Shown: positions 43,184 through 52,485, counted from the stretch's first letter. The stretch: 64,000 nucleotides of DNA from CAWDJT01 sp963828705 (GCA_963828705.1 CAWHGA010000025.1:1-64000); one strand, 5' to 3'. The notes: generated from the sequence alone by a model not told the origin. Numbers and translations: made by a program.

Positions 43184-44113
43184 CTAGCGCCGTTGCAGTC
43201 GGGCTCGATAGAGGATGGCCAGCAGGTTCATCCCCAGCACCATGACGATAAGTACCAGGGCACTGCCATATTGGAGCGGGCGGGTGAGTTCAATCTGGGT
43301 CCCGGCGGTGGCCAGGACGTAGATGTGGTAGGGGAGCGCCATCACCTGGTCGAAGATCGAAGACGGCAGGTGGGGACTGTAGAACACTGCGGCGGTAAAC
43401 ATGATGGCCGCCGTTTCCCCGGCAGCGCGGCTGATACCCAGGATGGCCCCGGTGAGCATCCCCGGCAGTGCGGCGGGTAAGACCACCCGGTAGATGGTTT
43501 GCCATTTGGTGGCACCGAGCGCCAGGGAAGCTTCCCGGTAAGCTGCGGGCACCGACCGCAGAGCCTCTTCGGCCGTCCCGATGATCACGGGAAGAATCAA
43601 GGCCGCTAGTGTCAGCGCGCCCGACAGGACACTCACTCCCAGCTTGCACCAAATCACGAAAAACGCCAGCCCAAAGAGGCCGAACACCACCGACGGGACC
43701 CCCGCCAGGTTGTTGATCCCCAACCGAATCACCCGCATCATTGGACCAGGCCGCGCATACTCATGAAGATAAATGGCGGACCCAGCCCCGAGGGGAAAAG
43801 CCACCAGCATGGCGCCGAAACTCAGACAGAAGGTCCCGATGATACAAGGAAGTATTCCTCCCTGGGTCATGGAATTGGTGGGGGGCTGGGTAAGAAAAGT
43901 CCAATTGATGGCTCGCCAGCCATTATAGACCAGGAAGGCGACAATGATCACCAGCGCCAGACCGTTGATCACGGCCGCCAGCCGAAAGGAACCAAAGATC
44001 ACTTTCTCCATCAGGCGCCGACGCCACAACAGCCGGTGCCTCTGAGCCAGAATCGTTTTGGTGTCAACCAGCGGGTTTGCTCCCAGCGTTACCGTATTGG
44101 TTTCGATGTTCAT
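43184..44113 (-). CDS. pstA: Phosphate ABC transporter permease PstA
   Basis: About 309 residues from the ATG at 44113 (MNIETNTVTLG), with an AGGAGAGGA stretch upstream; the open frame extends further but has no membrane or family character. Six membrane helices (first around LALVIIVAFLVYNGW). The permease EAA-type loop is EASLALGATKWQTIYRVVLP, and the region GILPCIIGTFCLSFGAMLVA is typical. The conserved NLAGVPSVVFGLFGLAFFV and ISRAAGETAAIMFTAA identify PstA. It lies 16 bases after pstC. Imports phosphate with PstC, PstB and PstS. Confidence 0.94.
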   Translation of the reverse strand: MNIETNTVTLGANPLVDTKTILAQRHRLLWRRRLMEKVIFGSFRLAAVINGLALVIIVAFLVYNGWRAINWTFLTQPPTNSMTQGGILPCIIGTFCLSFGAMLVAFPLGAGSAIYLHEYARPGPMMRVIRLGINNLAGVPSVVFGLFGLAFFVIWCKLGVSVLSGALTLAALILPVIIGTAEEALRSVPAAYREASLALGATKWQTIYRVVLPAALPGMLTGAILGISRAAGETAAIMFTAAVFYSPHLPSSIFDQVMALPYHIYVLATAGTQIELTRPLQYGSALVLIVMVLGMNLLAILYRARLQRR

Positions 44114-44129
44114 GGGCAAAAATCCTCTC

Positions 44130-45023
44130 CTACAAAGTCGCGGCGCCCACCTGTTTGTGCTTGTGAGCGATGTGATCCGCAACCAGATTGAAACCGAGCG
44201 TGAACAGGAAGAGCACAATGCCGATGGCGAACAATGCTTGATAGTGGTCCCCGCGGAAAGGCGCCTCCGCCATCTCTGCGGCAATACTGGCCGGCATCGG
44301 GCGCACCGGATCGAACAAGGATTTGGGCACCATCGCGGCACCCCCTGCGACCATCAACACCACCATGGTTTCGCCGATGGCTCGCGACATCCCCAGGATG
44401 ACGGCAGTACTAATTCCCGAAAGCGAAGCCGGAACGATCACCCGAAAAATCGTTTCCCAATGGGTAGCGCCAAGAGCCAGGGAAGCCTCCTTAAGCTCTA
44501 CCGGTACGCTGTGTATGGCATCTTCAGAAATGCTGCAGATGGTCGGCACCGACATGAAAGCCAGCATCAGAGAAGCGTTGAAAAGGTTCAGGCCGGTGGG
44601 GATATCGAAAGTGTCCTGCAGAAAAGGTGCAACCACTACCATGCCAAAGAAACCGATCACCACCGAGGGCAGCGCCGCAAGCAGTTCCACCATCGGTTTA
44701 ACCACTTCCCGCACGCGCCGCGAGGCAATCTCCGCCAAATAGACCGCCGTCATTACCCCGAGTGGGACAGACAGGAGCGCCGAGAAAAACGTCACTGCCA
44801 CCGAAGCCATCAGCAATGGGAAAATGCCGAAATCCGGCGGAGTCGAGGTCGGGTACCATAGCCGTCCCAAAAGGAACTTGACCATGGACAGCTGCTGCAG
44901 GATGGGAAGTCCCTCAACAAACAGAAACAGCATGATCATGGTCAGAACCCCGATGGATGCCAACGCCGTAACCAAAAACAGTGAGCGAATAAGGCGCTCC
45001 CTGTTGTTCCGCCTGGTAATCAT
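44130..45023 (-). CDS. pstC: Phosphate ABC transporter permease PstC
   Basis: About 297 residues from the ATG at 45023 (MITRRNNRERLIRSLFLVT), with AGGGG six bases upstream. Six membrane helices: the first is FLVTALASIGVLTMIMLFLF. Diagnostic segments: ELLAALPSVVIGFFGMVVVA, TICSISEDAIHSVPVELKEA, EASLALGATHWETIFRVIVP (EAA loop) and MSRAIGETMVVLMVAG. It lies between pstS and pstA, but the gap to pstS is about 640 bases and holds repeats, so it may have its own promoter. Confidence 0.94.
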   Translation of the reverse strand: MITRRNNRERLIRSLFLVTALASIGVLTMIMLFLFVEGLPILQQLSMVKFLLGRLWYPTSTPPDFGIFPLLMASVAVTFFSALLSVPLGVMTAVYLAEIASRRVREVVKPMVELLAALPSVVIGFFGMVVVAPFLQDTFDIPTGLNLFNASLMLAFMSVPTICSISEDAIHSVPVELKEASLALGATHWETIFRVIVPASLSGISTAVILGMSRAIGETMVVLMVAGGAAMVPKSLFDPVRPMPASIAAEMAEAPFRGDHYQALFAIGIVLFLFTLGFNLVADHIAHKHKQVGAATL

Positions 45024-45198
45024 AACGCACCCCTTCAGGCCCAGCCCCAGATTGAGCAGTTCCCACTGCCACCCCAGGTCAACATCACCAATGAATCGAG
45101 ATGACCCTGCCATCCGAAAACACTGTCGCCATCAGCTCAAAGTTGGCTACTCAGAGTTCCACCGGCTAAGGGACTGACCAGAAATAACCATGGCAGAC

Positions 45199-45262
45199 GT
45201 TGCGTTTCATTGCATTCAACGCAACCTACAGTAGGTCGTGTTGAATGCAATGAAACGCGACA
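45199..45262. repeat. Long inverted repeat (REP-like)
   Basis: Two adjoining 32-base arms (45199-45230 and 45231-45262), complementary except at a few positions, centred on CCTACAGTAGG. Each arm contains GCGTTTCATTGCATTCAAC. The structure is that of a REP/BIME-type palindrome and would form a strong hairpin in RNA. Confidence 0.85.
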
Positions 45263-45418
45263 CAAAAATCACGGCGAAATGGCATACTTACTTTTGGGGC
45301 GACTCCTAAATGCAGCTCCAGACAATTAACTAATGCTCATCCGGAAAGCAGGCATGCTCCACTCCCCTGGTTGGAGGGAAGTGGGTTGATGTTACTCGCA
45401 TTTTCTCACACCTCTTAT

Positions 45419-45512
45419 CGTCATTCCCGCATGCTCCTGGCGGGAATCCAGTGCCGCTCCGGCGGGATTTGAGACCCCCGCTACCCCCGCTAAAGACATG
45501 CGGGGGTAGCGG
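45419..45512 (+). repeat. Partial copy of the dispersed repeat plus an adjacent palindrome
   Basis: TCATTCCCGCATGCTCCTGG and CGGGAATCCAGTG match the start of the repeat at 49390-49521. The following part is different and forms its own hairpin (CCCCCGCTACCCCCGC...GCGGGGGTAGCGG, about 45475-45512). It looks like a rearranged or chimeric member of the family. Confidence 0.6.
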
Positions 45513-45665
45513 ACTTGAGGCTCTCACGCAAGGGCCGGAATCCCGTCCTGCCGCAGGCAGAATTCGCCGGGGCGACGGTTCGTTTGTTGGTCACTTTATT
45601 CTGTGGACGTGTACAAAGCTCGCCTTAGCCGGGTTCGACAACGATGGCCAGGCTCACCAGGATGA

Positions 45666-46481
45666 TTAGTACATTCGCACAAAACCGGCATCTTTGACCG
45701 ACTTCTGGCCCTTCTGCGGATGCAGCATGTAGTTTACGAAATTCAAAGCATCGCCGGTGGGCCAGCCCCGAGTGAACATGAACAGCGGCCGAGCAATCGG
45801 GAAAGTACCGTTCAAGGTGGTTTCCTCGTTGCCCGGGATATCGTTGACCAGTAGGGCTTTGACTTTGTCATTGAGGTAGCCGATACCCAGATAGCCGATG
45901 GCGAACTTGTTGCTGGCAATGTTCTGAGCCACCGCCCCGCTGGAGGCCTGGAGCAGCGCCGCGGGCGAGACCCGTTCCTTGTTCATGACCTTCTCTTCCC
46001 AGACTTCATAGGTTCCCGAAGAAGTGTCGCGGGAAACGACCACGATCTTCAAGTCAGGCCCACCCACTGCCTTCCAGTTGTCGATTTCGCCCTTGTAAAT
46101 GGCCCGGAGCTGGTCGACTTTGAGGTTTTTGATTGGGTTGCTGGGGTGAACGACGGGCACAATGCAGTCGTAGGCGACGGCAAAGGGCACCGGGTAGGAA
46201 CCTTTCTCCACCGCCTGTTTGACTTCCCCGTCCTTGATGAATCGCGAACTATTGGCGATATCCGTGGTACCATCAATGATTGCCTTGATGCCGTTGCCCG
46301 AACCACCACCGGAAACTGATATGGACACCTCGGGATGTTCCTTCATGTAGGCTTCCGCCGCCTTTTGAGTGATGGGAAGAACGGTGGTGGACCCATCGAT
46401 GCGAAGATTTCCGGCCCAGACCCAAGTCGCAGAACCGATCATGAGTGTCAACGCCAGCGCGGCAAAACATGTTTTCTTCAT
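45666..46481 (-). CDS. pstS: Phosphate-binding protein PstS
   Basis: A 271-residue periplasmic phosphate-binding protein. Signal peptide MKKTCFAALALTLMIGSATW with cleavage at VWA-GN. The mature start LRIDGSTTVLPITQKAAEAY is the PstS signature with the phosphate-binding serine/threonine cluster. VSGGGSGNGIKAIIDGTTDI and SRDTSSGTYEVWEEKVM complete the binding site. GGAGG precedes the ATG at 46481. A Pho-box-like repeat lies about 120 bases upstream. It belongs to the compact bacterial PstS group. Confidence 0.95.
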   Translation of the reverse strand: MKKTCFAALALTLMIGSATWVWAGNLRIDGSTTVLPITQKAAEAYMKEHPEVSISVSGGGSGNGIKAIIDGTTDIANSSRFIKDGEVKQAVEKGSYPVPFAVAYDCIVPVVHPSNPIKNLKVDQLRAIYKGEIDNWKAVGGPDLKIVVVSRDTSSGTYEVWEEKVMNKERVSPAALLQASSGAVAQNIASNKFAIGYLGIGYLNDKVKALLVNDIPGNEETTLNGTFPIARPLFMFTRGWPTGDALNFVNYMLHPQKGQKSVKDAGFVRMY

Positions 46482-46599
46482 TGTCTAACCTCCAGTTGAG
46501 TTGAATGTTAATTGTGATGCTGTAGCAGCACGCTGCAAGTCCCACCGGGACACATCCGCGTATTCACTTCAAACTTAGGAGGAATGGTAATGGGGGCTT

Positions 46600-46617
46600 G
46601 TTACGGTTTGGTTACGG
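46600..46617 (-). promoter_or_regulatory. Pho-box-like direct repeat before pstS
   Basis: On the minus strand CCGTAAC-CAAA-CCGTAAC: two identical 7-base repeats with a 4-base spacer, the 11-base period of PhoB sites. It ends about 120 bases before the pstS ATG, and a weak -10-like TACCAT lies about ten bases downstream, as in PhoB-activated promoters. Confidence 0.72.
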
Positions 46618-46646
46618 AATGGCTAAGATTGGGTGAACATCGGGGA

Positions 46647-48631
46647 TTACTCTGGAAGCGATATGGTGATGGTGCAGCCGGGGCCGTCGTTGTTGGCTGC
46701 CGAGACGCGTCCCCCCATGGCTTCCACGAAGCGCTTCACCAGGGCAAGGCCGATTCCCGTTCCTTTGGTGGTGCGGGTGAGATCGTTGTCCACCCGATAG
46801 AAGTCGTCGAAGATCTTTTTGAGCGCGTGGCGTGGGATGCCTGGCCCGGTGTCGGACACCCGGATCACCACCCGGTCCCCCTCGGGCCGCACACGCACCG
46901 AGATCTCCCGCCGCGGGGCGCCCTTGCCGAACTTGACGCCGTTGTCGATCAGGTTGATGAGCACCTGAACCATCACCTCCCGGTCGTACCGGAAGGGGCG
47001 ATCCAGAAGGTTTTCCACGGTGAGCGTGAACCCTTCCTGGCGGAGCCGCTCCTGCATGGCATCGCGCACTTCGGCGAAAACCTCCTCCAGTGATCCCCTC
47101 GCGAAGGTCGAGTTGGCGCTGCCTCTTCTCCAGCTTGGAAAACTCCAGCACGTTGTTGATGAGTCTGGAGAGACGCGCGCTCTCCGAGCCCAGGATGCGG
47201 TAATACTCCATCTCCCGCTCCGGGTCGGAGGCGATGCCGTGCTCCAGCATCTCGATGTACATGCGGATGTTGGTGAGCGGGGTCTTGAGTTCGTGGGTCA
47301 CCGAGGAGACAAAACCGCTTCGGCGCTCCGAGAGGTCCGTCACCACCCGGGCGCTGTGGTAGATGGCAAGGAGCCCCAAAAGAATCACCGCGGCCAGCAC
47401 CGCCACCATCACGTGGAGCGTTGCGCGGCCCTGGCGAGCGCGGGATCTCTTCACAGGTGAGCGTTGCCCGCACAAATGAGAAGGGACGAGGAAAGCTCCG
47501 CTCCAGCGAGAAGCGCGGGTGGGTGACCGGCGGCCCCTCCTGGACGCGCGCGGTCTCCCGCCCACCGTTCACGGAGGTCAGGGTCAGGCTGGTGAAGCGG
47601 GCCATGGGCTGGCCGGTGAAATGCGTGTTCTTGAGCTGCTTGAGGAGATCCCCCACCCGGATCACCATCCCCTGTCGATACACCTGGTTGCCGATTACGA
47701 TGCGGCGAAATAACAGGACTTGACCGTTATCGATATGGACCGACTGCAGGGGGTCCACTTCCACTCGCAGCCCATCCTCAGCCGAGAGCGGCATGGCTGG
47801 TTGAGGCAAAGTCGAACGCGGCGGGACCACGGAGGCCACGGCCGGCGCTGATGGCGTCGACGGCATTGCGGCATCGAGCGCATCCGCCTTGCCGCCCGAT
47901 GCCGTCTGACGTTCGGCGAGGGCCGCCGTCTTCGTTCTCTCCCCACCGGCTTGCTGCTGCTCGTCTCGTTGGGCCAGGTTCATGGCCTGCTGGGGAGAGA
48001 TCTGCTCCACCCGCTTCTCCGCCTGACCCAGGTAAGCCTTTTGCTTGGCCGATCGGGAAACATCTAGATATTTATCGGCAAAACCCGCCCCCTCCGCCTT
48101 TTTGGCCGCTACGTCCTCCTTCTTGACTGCACCATCCTTCGGTTCTGTTCCGGTCTTCTTCTGAACCGTCTCCACAGCCTGGCGATCCGAGCTCTCCGGC
48201 TGCATGGTGCGCTTGGTGTTGAATATTCGATTCACATCCTGCAGGCGTCCCACCACAGCGGCCTGATCCTGCGCAACCGCGCCTCCGCCCTCCGCCAAAG
48301 GAGTGCTGAAGGAGCCGTCCGGGTTGTTCTGGAGATAGCCCAGGATATACGGCTCGGCCGCAGCCTGGGCCAAGGGCGAACGAGGCGCCTCCCCCAATCC
48401 GCTACCCACAGGGGCCGAAGAGGGTAGATATTCGTCCACCGGGCGGCGCTCTTCCCGCTGCACCAGCGCCGCCAACTCTTGCTCCATCTGATCGAAAAGG
48501 GTGTTGGCGAAAAAGCGAAGTTCCGCCGTCTCCTCCTGCTCCAGGCTGCGGTGGGTCCGAAAGACCAGATACCCCAAAGGCACAGCCAGAGCCATGACGA
48601 ACACCAGGATGAGCACTCGCAGGCGCTTCAT
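46647..48631 (-). CDS. Sensor histidine kinase with long low-complexity extracytoplasmic region, twice frameshifted
   Basis: Starts MKRLRVLILVFVMALAVPLG (first membrane helix) at 48631, overlapping the regulator gene by 4 bases. A sensor region of about 360 residues follows, rich in Ala/Gln/Lys (AAVVGRLQDVNRIFNTKRTM, KDGAVKKEDVAAKKAEGAGF, PSTPSAPAVASVVPP) and ending in a folded-looking part (QVLLFRRIVIGNQVYRQGMV). Near 47455 the frame shifts into the second helix (HVMVAVLAAVILLGLLAIYH) and HisKA (GFVSSVTHELKTPLTNIRMY). Near 47095 it shifts again into HATPase_c (LINLIDNGVKFGKGAP, VSDTGPGIPRHALKKIFDDF, GTGIGLALVKRFVEAMGG). The repaired protein would have about 660 residues. Confidence 0.85.
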
Positions 48632-49338
48632 GGCAACGGCTCCAGACGGTACCCCTCGCCCCGCACCGTGGGAACGAGGGCGCTCCCGGGATTCAGGGCG
48701 TGGATCTTCTTGCGGAGCTTGAGGATGTGGATATCCACGGTGCGGGTTTCCACATCGGGGTCCGCGTAACCCCATACCTCCTTGAGAAGCTCCTTCTTGG
48801 ACACGATGCGGTCGCGATGGCGGTGCAGGTACACAACGATGTCCATCTCGCGGCGGGTGAGCTCCGCGCTACGGCCCTGGAACGAAGCCAGGAGGTTCCT
48901 GCCGTCAAAGTGGATCCCGGCCACCGTGACCTGCTCATCGCCCACGATCTTTCCGGCGCGTCTGAGCACCGCCTCCACCCTCACCATCAGTTCCCTGAGA
49001 GAGAAGGGCTTGCTCACATAGTCGTCCGCGCCGGCCTTGAAGCCCTCCACGATATCCCCCTCGCTGCCTTTGGCCGTGAGCATGATGATAGCCTGCTGGG
49101 GTTTTGCCTTGCGCACTTCTCGGCAGATGGTGAGTCCGTCCACGTTAGGGAGCATCACGTCGAGGATGATGAGGTCGTAGCAACTATCCATGGATCTCCT
49201 CAGACCCTCGGCCCCGTCCTCCGCGCCCTGGGCCTGGTAGCCGTGAAACACGAATACATCGAGAAGCCCCAGGAGGATGGCCGGATCGTCCTCCACCACG
49301 AGCACACTGACCATGGGTTTTCGGTTGGATGCCGTCAT
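48628..49338 (-). CDS. OmpR-family response regulator
   Basis: About 236 residues from the ATG at 49338 (MTASNRKPMVSVLVVEDDPA), with GGAGG upstream. Receiver: phospho-acceptor D in DLIILDVMLPNVDGLTI, MLTAKGSEGD, YVSKPFSLRELM. Winged helix: LTRREMDIVVYLHRHRD, SKKELLKEVWGYADPD, TVDIHILKLRKKIHA. It is coupled by a 4-base overlap to the downstream kinase. The pair is divergent from the vWA/PspA/membrane-protein operon at 49760, which may be its target. Confidence 0.9.
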   Translation of the reverse strand: MTASNRKPMVSVLVVEDDPAILLGLLDVFVFHGYQAQGAEDGAEGLRRSMDSCYDLIILDVMLPNVDGLTICREVRKAKPQQAIIMLTAKGSEGDIVEGFKAGADDYVSKPFSLRELMVRVEAVLRRAGKIVGDEQVTVAGIHFDGRNLLASFQGRSAELTRREMDIVVYLHRHRDRIVSKKELLKEVWGYADPDVETRTVDIHILKLRKKIHALNPGSALVPTVRGEGYRLEPLP

Positions 49339-49759
49339 CTCGTCGGACCTATCCTCCATGAGGCCATAACCCACCATCAAAGCGTCAGATCGTCATTCCC
49401 GCATGTTTTTGGCGGGAATCCAGTATTTTTCTGGGTTCACTGGACCCCCGCCTTCGCGGGGGTGACGGGCTAAGTACTGGCAAGCCCTCACATTCACAGG
49501 CATTTCCCCTTACTTGACGCCTACGGGCTTCCGCCGGAATGACGTCCAGAAGGCATTCTCGGACAAGCTCCTGGCATCGCTGCCATCTCCGTTCTCGTCC
49601 GCATTATACCAGGCAATTCGCATTGCCAGCGCAAAAGTTGTGCAAACGGTTGGGCTCCCCGGTTTTGCAATTCTTTGAATTGTCTTTTGTTTTCGGCCCT
49701 CCAATACTCAGGTACGTGAGACGGCAGGTCGCCGATCTCGAAGAAAAAGGAGGAAGATC
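49339..49759. other. Intergenic region with dispersed repeat
   Basis: About 420 bases between the divergent regulator and vWA genes. The dispersed repeat fills 49390-49521. The remaining 49522-49740 should hold the vWA promoter; a ribosome-binding site (GGAGGAAG) lies just before 49760. Confidence 0.55.
49390..49521 (+). repeat. Dispersed palindromic repeat, copy 2
   Basis: Inverted near-copy of 11750-11882 (roughly 130 bases), with the same block order and only scattered differences. It carries internal hairpins CATTCCCGC/GCGGGAAT and CCCCCGCC-TTCG-CGGGGG. Noncoding. Confidence 0.75.
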
Positions 49760-51200
49760 ATGAAAAAGAGCTATCGAAAGACACTGGCGCTGGTGGGAGG
49801 GCTTCTCGCCCTCACGTGTTGGGCAATGGCGTACACCAGCAATGAGGGACGGTGGCCCGCCGGGCCGGGACCCAAACCGCCCGAGGCACCCCTCACCAAG
49901 ACGGGTGTCGTGAGTCTGTCGGGCCACATGGTTCAGGACAAAGTCCACATGGGCGGGGATGGAACCGTGACCCTCGCTCTCACGCTCGGCGCTGACCACA
50001 CTCCGGACCAGGCTGTTGAGGGCCATCGACAGGTGGATATGGTGGTGGTGCTGGACCGCAGCGGCTCCATGGCCGAGGCGGGCAAAATCACCAACGCCAG
50101 GCAGGCCATCCTGGGGCTCCTGTCTCGGCTTTCGGAGGCAGATCGCTTCGCTCTGGTCTCGTATTCGGATCAGGTGCAGAGGCACAGCGGACTCCTTGCC
50201 ATGACACCGGCCAACCGAGCGATGCTGGAAGGAATGGTTCAGGGAATCCAGCCGAACGGCGCCACCAACCTGGGTGCAGGTCTCCAGGAGGGGATTCATC
50301 TGCTCACGGAATCGCCGAGCAGCGGGCGCATCTCGCGTCTGATCCTCATTTCCGACGGGCTCGCCAATCGGGGGGTCACGGATCCCTCGGCTCTGGGGAC
50401 CATGGCATCGGTCGCACCCGAAAGAGGTTTCGCCGTGAGTACCATCGGGGTGGGGCTCGACTTCAACGAGCACCTCATGACCACACATCGCGGACAAAGG
50501 AACCGGCAATTACTACTTCATGGAGAGCGCAGCGGCCTTCGCCCAGGTGTTTGACCGGGAGTTTCGCGACTCCAAGACCGTGGTTGCCTCCTCCGTCGAA
50601 GTCCACGTGCCTCTGTCTCCCGGCATGGCCCTGGTGCACGCCGCCGGTTACCCCATCGAGGTCAAAGACGGACACGCCGTGTTCCGACCCGGAGACCTGC
50701 TTTCCGGCCAATCCCGCAAGCTCTTTCTCACCCTGCGAATCCCCACGAGCGAAGAGCGAACCTGGGACATCGGCGCCATCAGTGTGCACTACCGTTCCGG
50801 CGACCAACCCTACACCGTGTCCACTGCAGCGCCTCTTCGCGTGGCATGCGTGCCCAACGCGAGTGATGCCCTGGCCTCCATCAACAAGGCGGAGTGGGAG
50901 GAGAAGGTCGTCAAGGAGGATTACAACCGTCTGCGCGAGGGGGTGGCGGCAGCGGTCAAGGGAGGCAAGCGCGAGGAGGCCATGAAGCAGATCGACGAGT
51001 ACACGGCAAGCCAGCAGGCGACCAACGCCGCGGTTGGATCTGCGGCGGTGACCCACAATCTGGACAAAGACGTTGGAGCGCTACGCCAGACCGTGGCGGA
51101 TTCTTTTGCCGGCCCCCCCGCAGTGGCGGCCGAGAAGCAGAAGGCCAACGCCAAGAGCCTGCAGTATGAGGGGTATCAGGGAAGAAGGTCGAAGAATTGA
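49760..51200 (+). CDS. von Willebrand factor A-domain protein, exported, frameshifted
   Basis: Signal peptide or anchor MKKSYRKTLALVGGLLALTC. The vWA domain starts near residue 92 with the MIDAS motif VVVLDRSGSMAEAGKI (DxSxS), a threonine in NGATNLGAGLQEG, and aspartate in LILISDGLANRGV. One extra base near 50487 breaks the frame; the repaired text TTIADKGTGNYYF joins the second frame, which continues with a beta-sandwich (VHVPLSPGMALVHAAGYPIE) and a helical C-terminal region (EEAMKQIDEYTASQQATNAA). The repaired product is about 480 residues, likely periplasmic and metal-dependent in ligand binding. First gene of a plus-strand operon. Confidence 0.82.
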
Positions 51201-51231
51201 TGAAACCGCTAGGCGGAACAAGGAGTGCAAA

Positions 51232-51792
51232 ATGGGCATCATGACTCGCTTTGTTAGGCTCTGTAAGGCCGATATCCACGGTGTGATGGATCAGATGGAG
51301 GACAAAGGTCTCCTCCTCAAACAGCACCTTCGGGACATGCAGGAGGAACTGGACAGGAAGGAGGCGCGGCTGGCCAGTATGCTGGCCTCGCGTGATGAGA
51401 CCGAACGGGAGAGGGAGAAGCGTTCCCGGGAGTACGAGGCTCTGGAGCAGGATCTGAGCCTGGCCATCGCCAAGGAGAAAGACGACATCGCCCGTACTCT
51501 CATTCGGAAGCTCAAACCCTTGGCCCACCATCGGGATGAACTGGGGCGCCACGTCCAGGCCCTGGATCGGGACATCGCCCAGTTTCGGACCGCCCTGGAT
51601 GAGCAACGGCTCCTCCACGAGCAACTCCGGCTGAAGGCCGCGGAGCACATGCGCCGGGCCGAGCGGCAGCAATGGGAGGAGGCCATCGCCGGCACTATTC
51701 CCCACGGTCTCTGCGCCGAGCCGGCGGAGGCCGAAGTGGAGCTGGAACTCATGCGCCGGAAGGAGGCTATGAAAGGAGGAATGGAACAATGA
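51232..51792 (+). CDS. PspA/IM30-family protein
   Basis: 186 residues from the ATG at 51232, with AAGGAG eight bases upstream. It starts MGIMTRFVRLCKADIHGVMD, the amphipathic membrane-binding N-terminal helix of PspA/Vipp1, and is otherwise one long coiled coil (DMQEELDRKEARLASMLASR, LDEQRLLHEQLRLKAAEHMR). It is shorter than E. coli PspA (about 220), lacking the end. PspA proteins form ESCRT-III-like assemblies that protect the inner membrane. Its position between a vWA protein and a membrane protein, beside a two-component system, points to an envelope-stress unit. Confidence 0.85.
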   Translation: MGIMTRFVRLCKADIHGVMDQMEDKGLLLKQHLRDMQEELDRKEARLASMLASRDETEREREKRSREYEALEQDLSLAIAKEKDDIARTLIRKLKPLAHHRDELGRHVQALDRDIAQFRTALDEQRLLHEQLRLKAAEHMRRAERQQWEEAIAGTIPHGLCAEPAEAEVELELMRRKEAMKGGMEQ

Positions 51793-52343
51793 AACGGCCA
51801 GGCAAACCCGTTCGCACGACTATCGTCATGGGGCTGGCCTTCGGGCTTCTGTTCGTCCCGGTCAGCACCACCCTGAACCTGTTCCTTCCGTGGCCGGTGG
51901 CCTTCCGGCTTACGCTCTGGTTGTTCCTGGCCGCGTATTCTCTGGTGCTGTGCCGGTGGGCCGGGGCCGGCCTGCTGGCGTGTGGATTCCCCCTGGCGAT
52001 CCTGCTCGCCTCGACCTTCTGGCTGAGGTCCAGGCACGACTTCCTGTTTCTCCTGGTGCTCGTCCTGGGCTGGGTCAGAAGCGGCGTGTGTTTCCGCAAG
52101 CCCCTGTGGAAAGCGGTTGGCGCGGAGGTCCTGGTGGGCCTGGGAGGAGCGGCTCTGGTCGCGTTCTTCGCCCCCCACTCCATGGTGGTATGGGCCCTGG
52201 GAGTGTGGATGTTCTTCCTGGTGCAGTCCCTCTACTTCGTACTAACCGGCGATGTCGGTGATACGGAAGAGACCGAGGTCGCGCTGGACCCCTTCGAAAA
52301 GGCACGAAGACAGGCCGAGGAGATCCTGTCGGCAGGAAGATGA
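51789..52343 (+). CDS. Small integral membrane protein
   Basis: About 184 residues; the ATG overlaps the PspA stop by 4 bases (ATGA), so it is coupled. Four or five membrane segments: VMGLAFGLLFVPVSTTLNLF, LTLWLFLAAYSLVLCRWAG, LLACGFPLAILLASTFWL, FLFLLVLVLGWVRSGVCF and GLGGAALVAFFAPHSMVVWA. The cytoplasmic C-terminus is acidic and helical (DTEETEVALDPFEKARRQ). No recognised family. Possibly the membrane anchor or receptor for the PspA-like protein. Confidence 0.75.
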   Translation: MKRPGKPVRTTIVMGLAFGLLFVPVSTTLNLFLPWPVAFRLTLWLFLAAYSLVLCRWAGAGLLACGFPLAILLASTFWLRSRHDFLFLLVLVLGWVRSGVCFRKPLWKAVGAEVLVGLGGAALVAFFAPHSMVVWALGVWMFFLVQSLYFVLTGDVGDTEETEVALDPFEKARRQAEEILSAGR

Positions 52344-52351
52344 AACCGGAA

Positions 52352-52373
52352 GGGGCGGGCCAAAACCCGCCCC
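52352..52373 (+). terminator. Likely terminator of the vWA-PspA operon
   Basis: GGGGCGGG-CCAAAA-CCCGCCCC, a perfect 8-base GC stem 8 bases after the last stop codon. It is followed by ATAATCC rather than a T-run, so intrinsic termination is probable but not certain. Confidence 0.55.
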
Positions 52374-52485
52374 ATAATCCCAACACAAACATAGCAACTA
52401 TCGGCGAGCAACCGCGCGGCCAAGGAGCTATGGCCGGAAGACTCAAAGGCGCTCCCCGTGCGTTGCCTGGATCCATTGGAGTCAG

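Larger units (their letters stand above)
45024..45665. other. Intergenic region with repeats
   Basis: About 640 bases between pstS and pstC on the same strand. It contains the long inverted repeat at 45199-45262 and a partial copy of the dispersed repeat at 45419-45512. No gene is evident. The repeats probably cut readthrough from pstS into pstCA. Confidence 0.6.
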
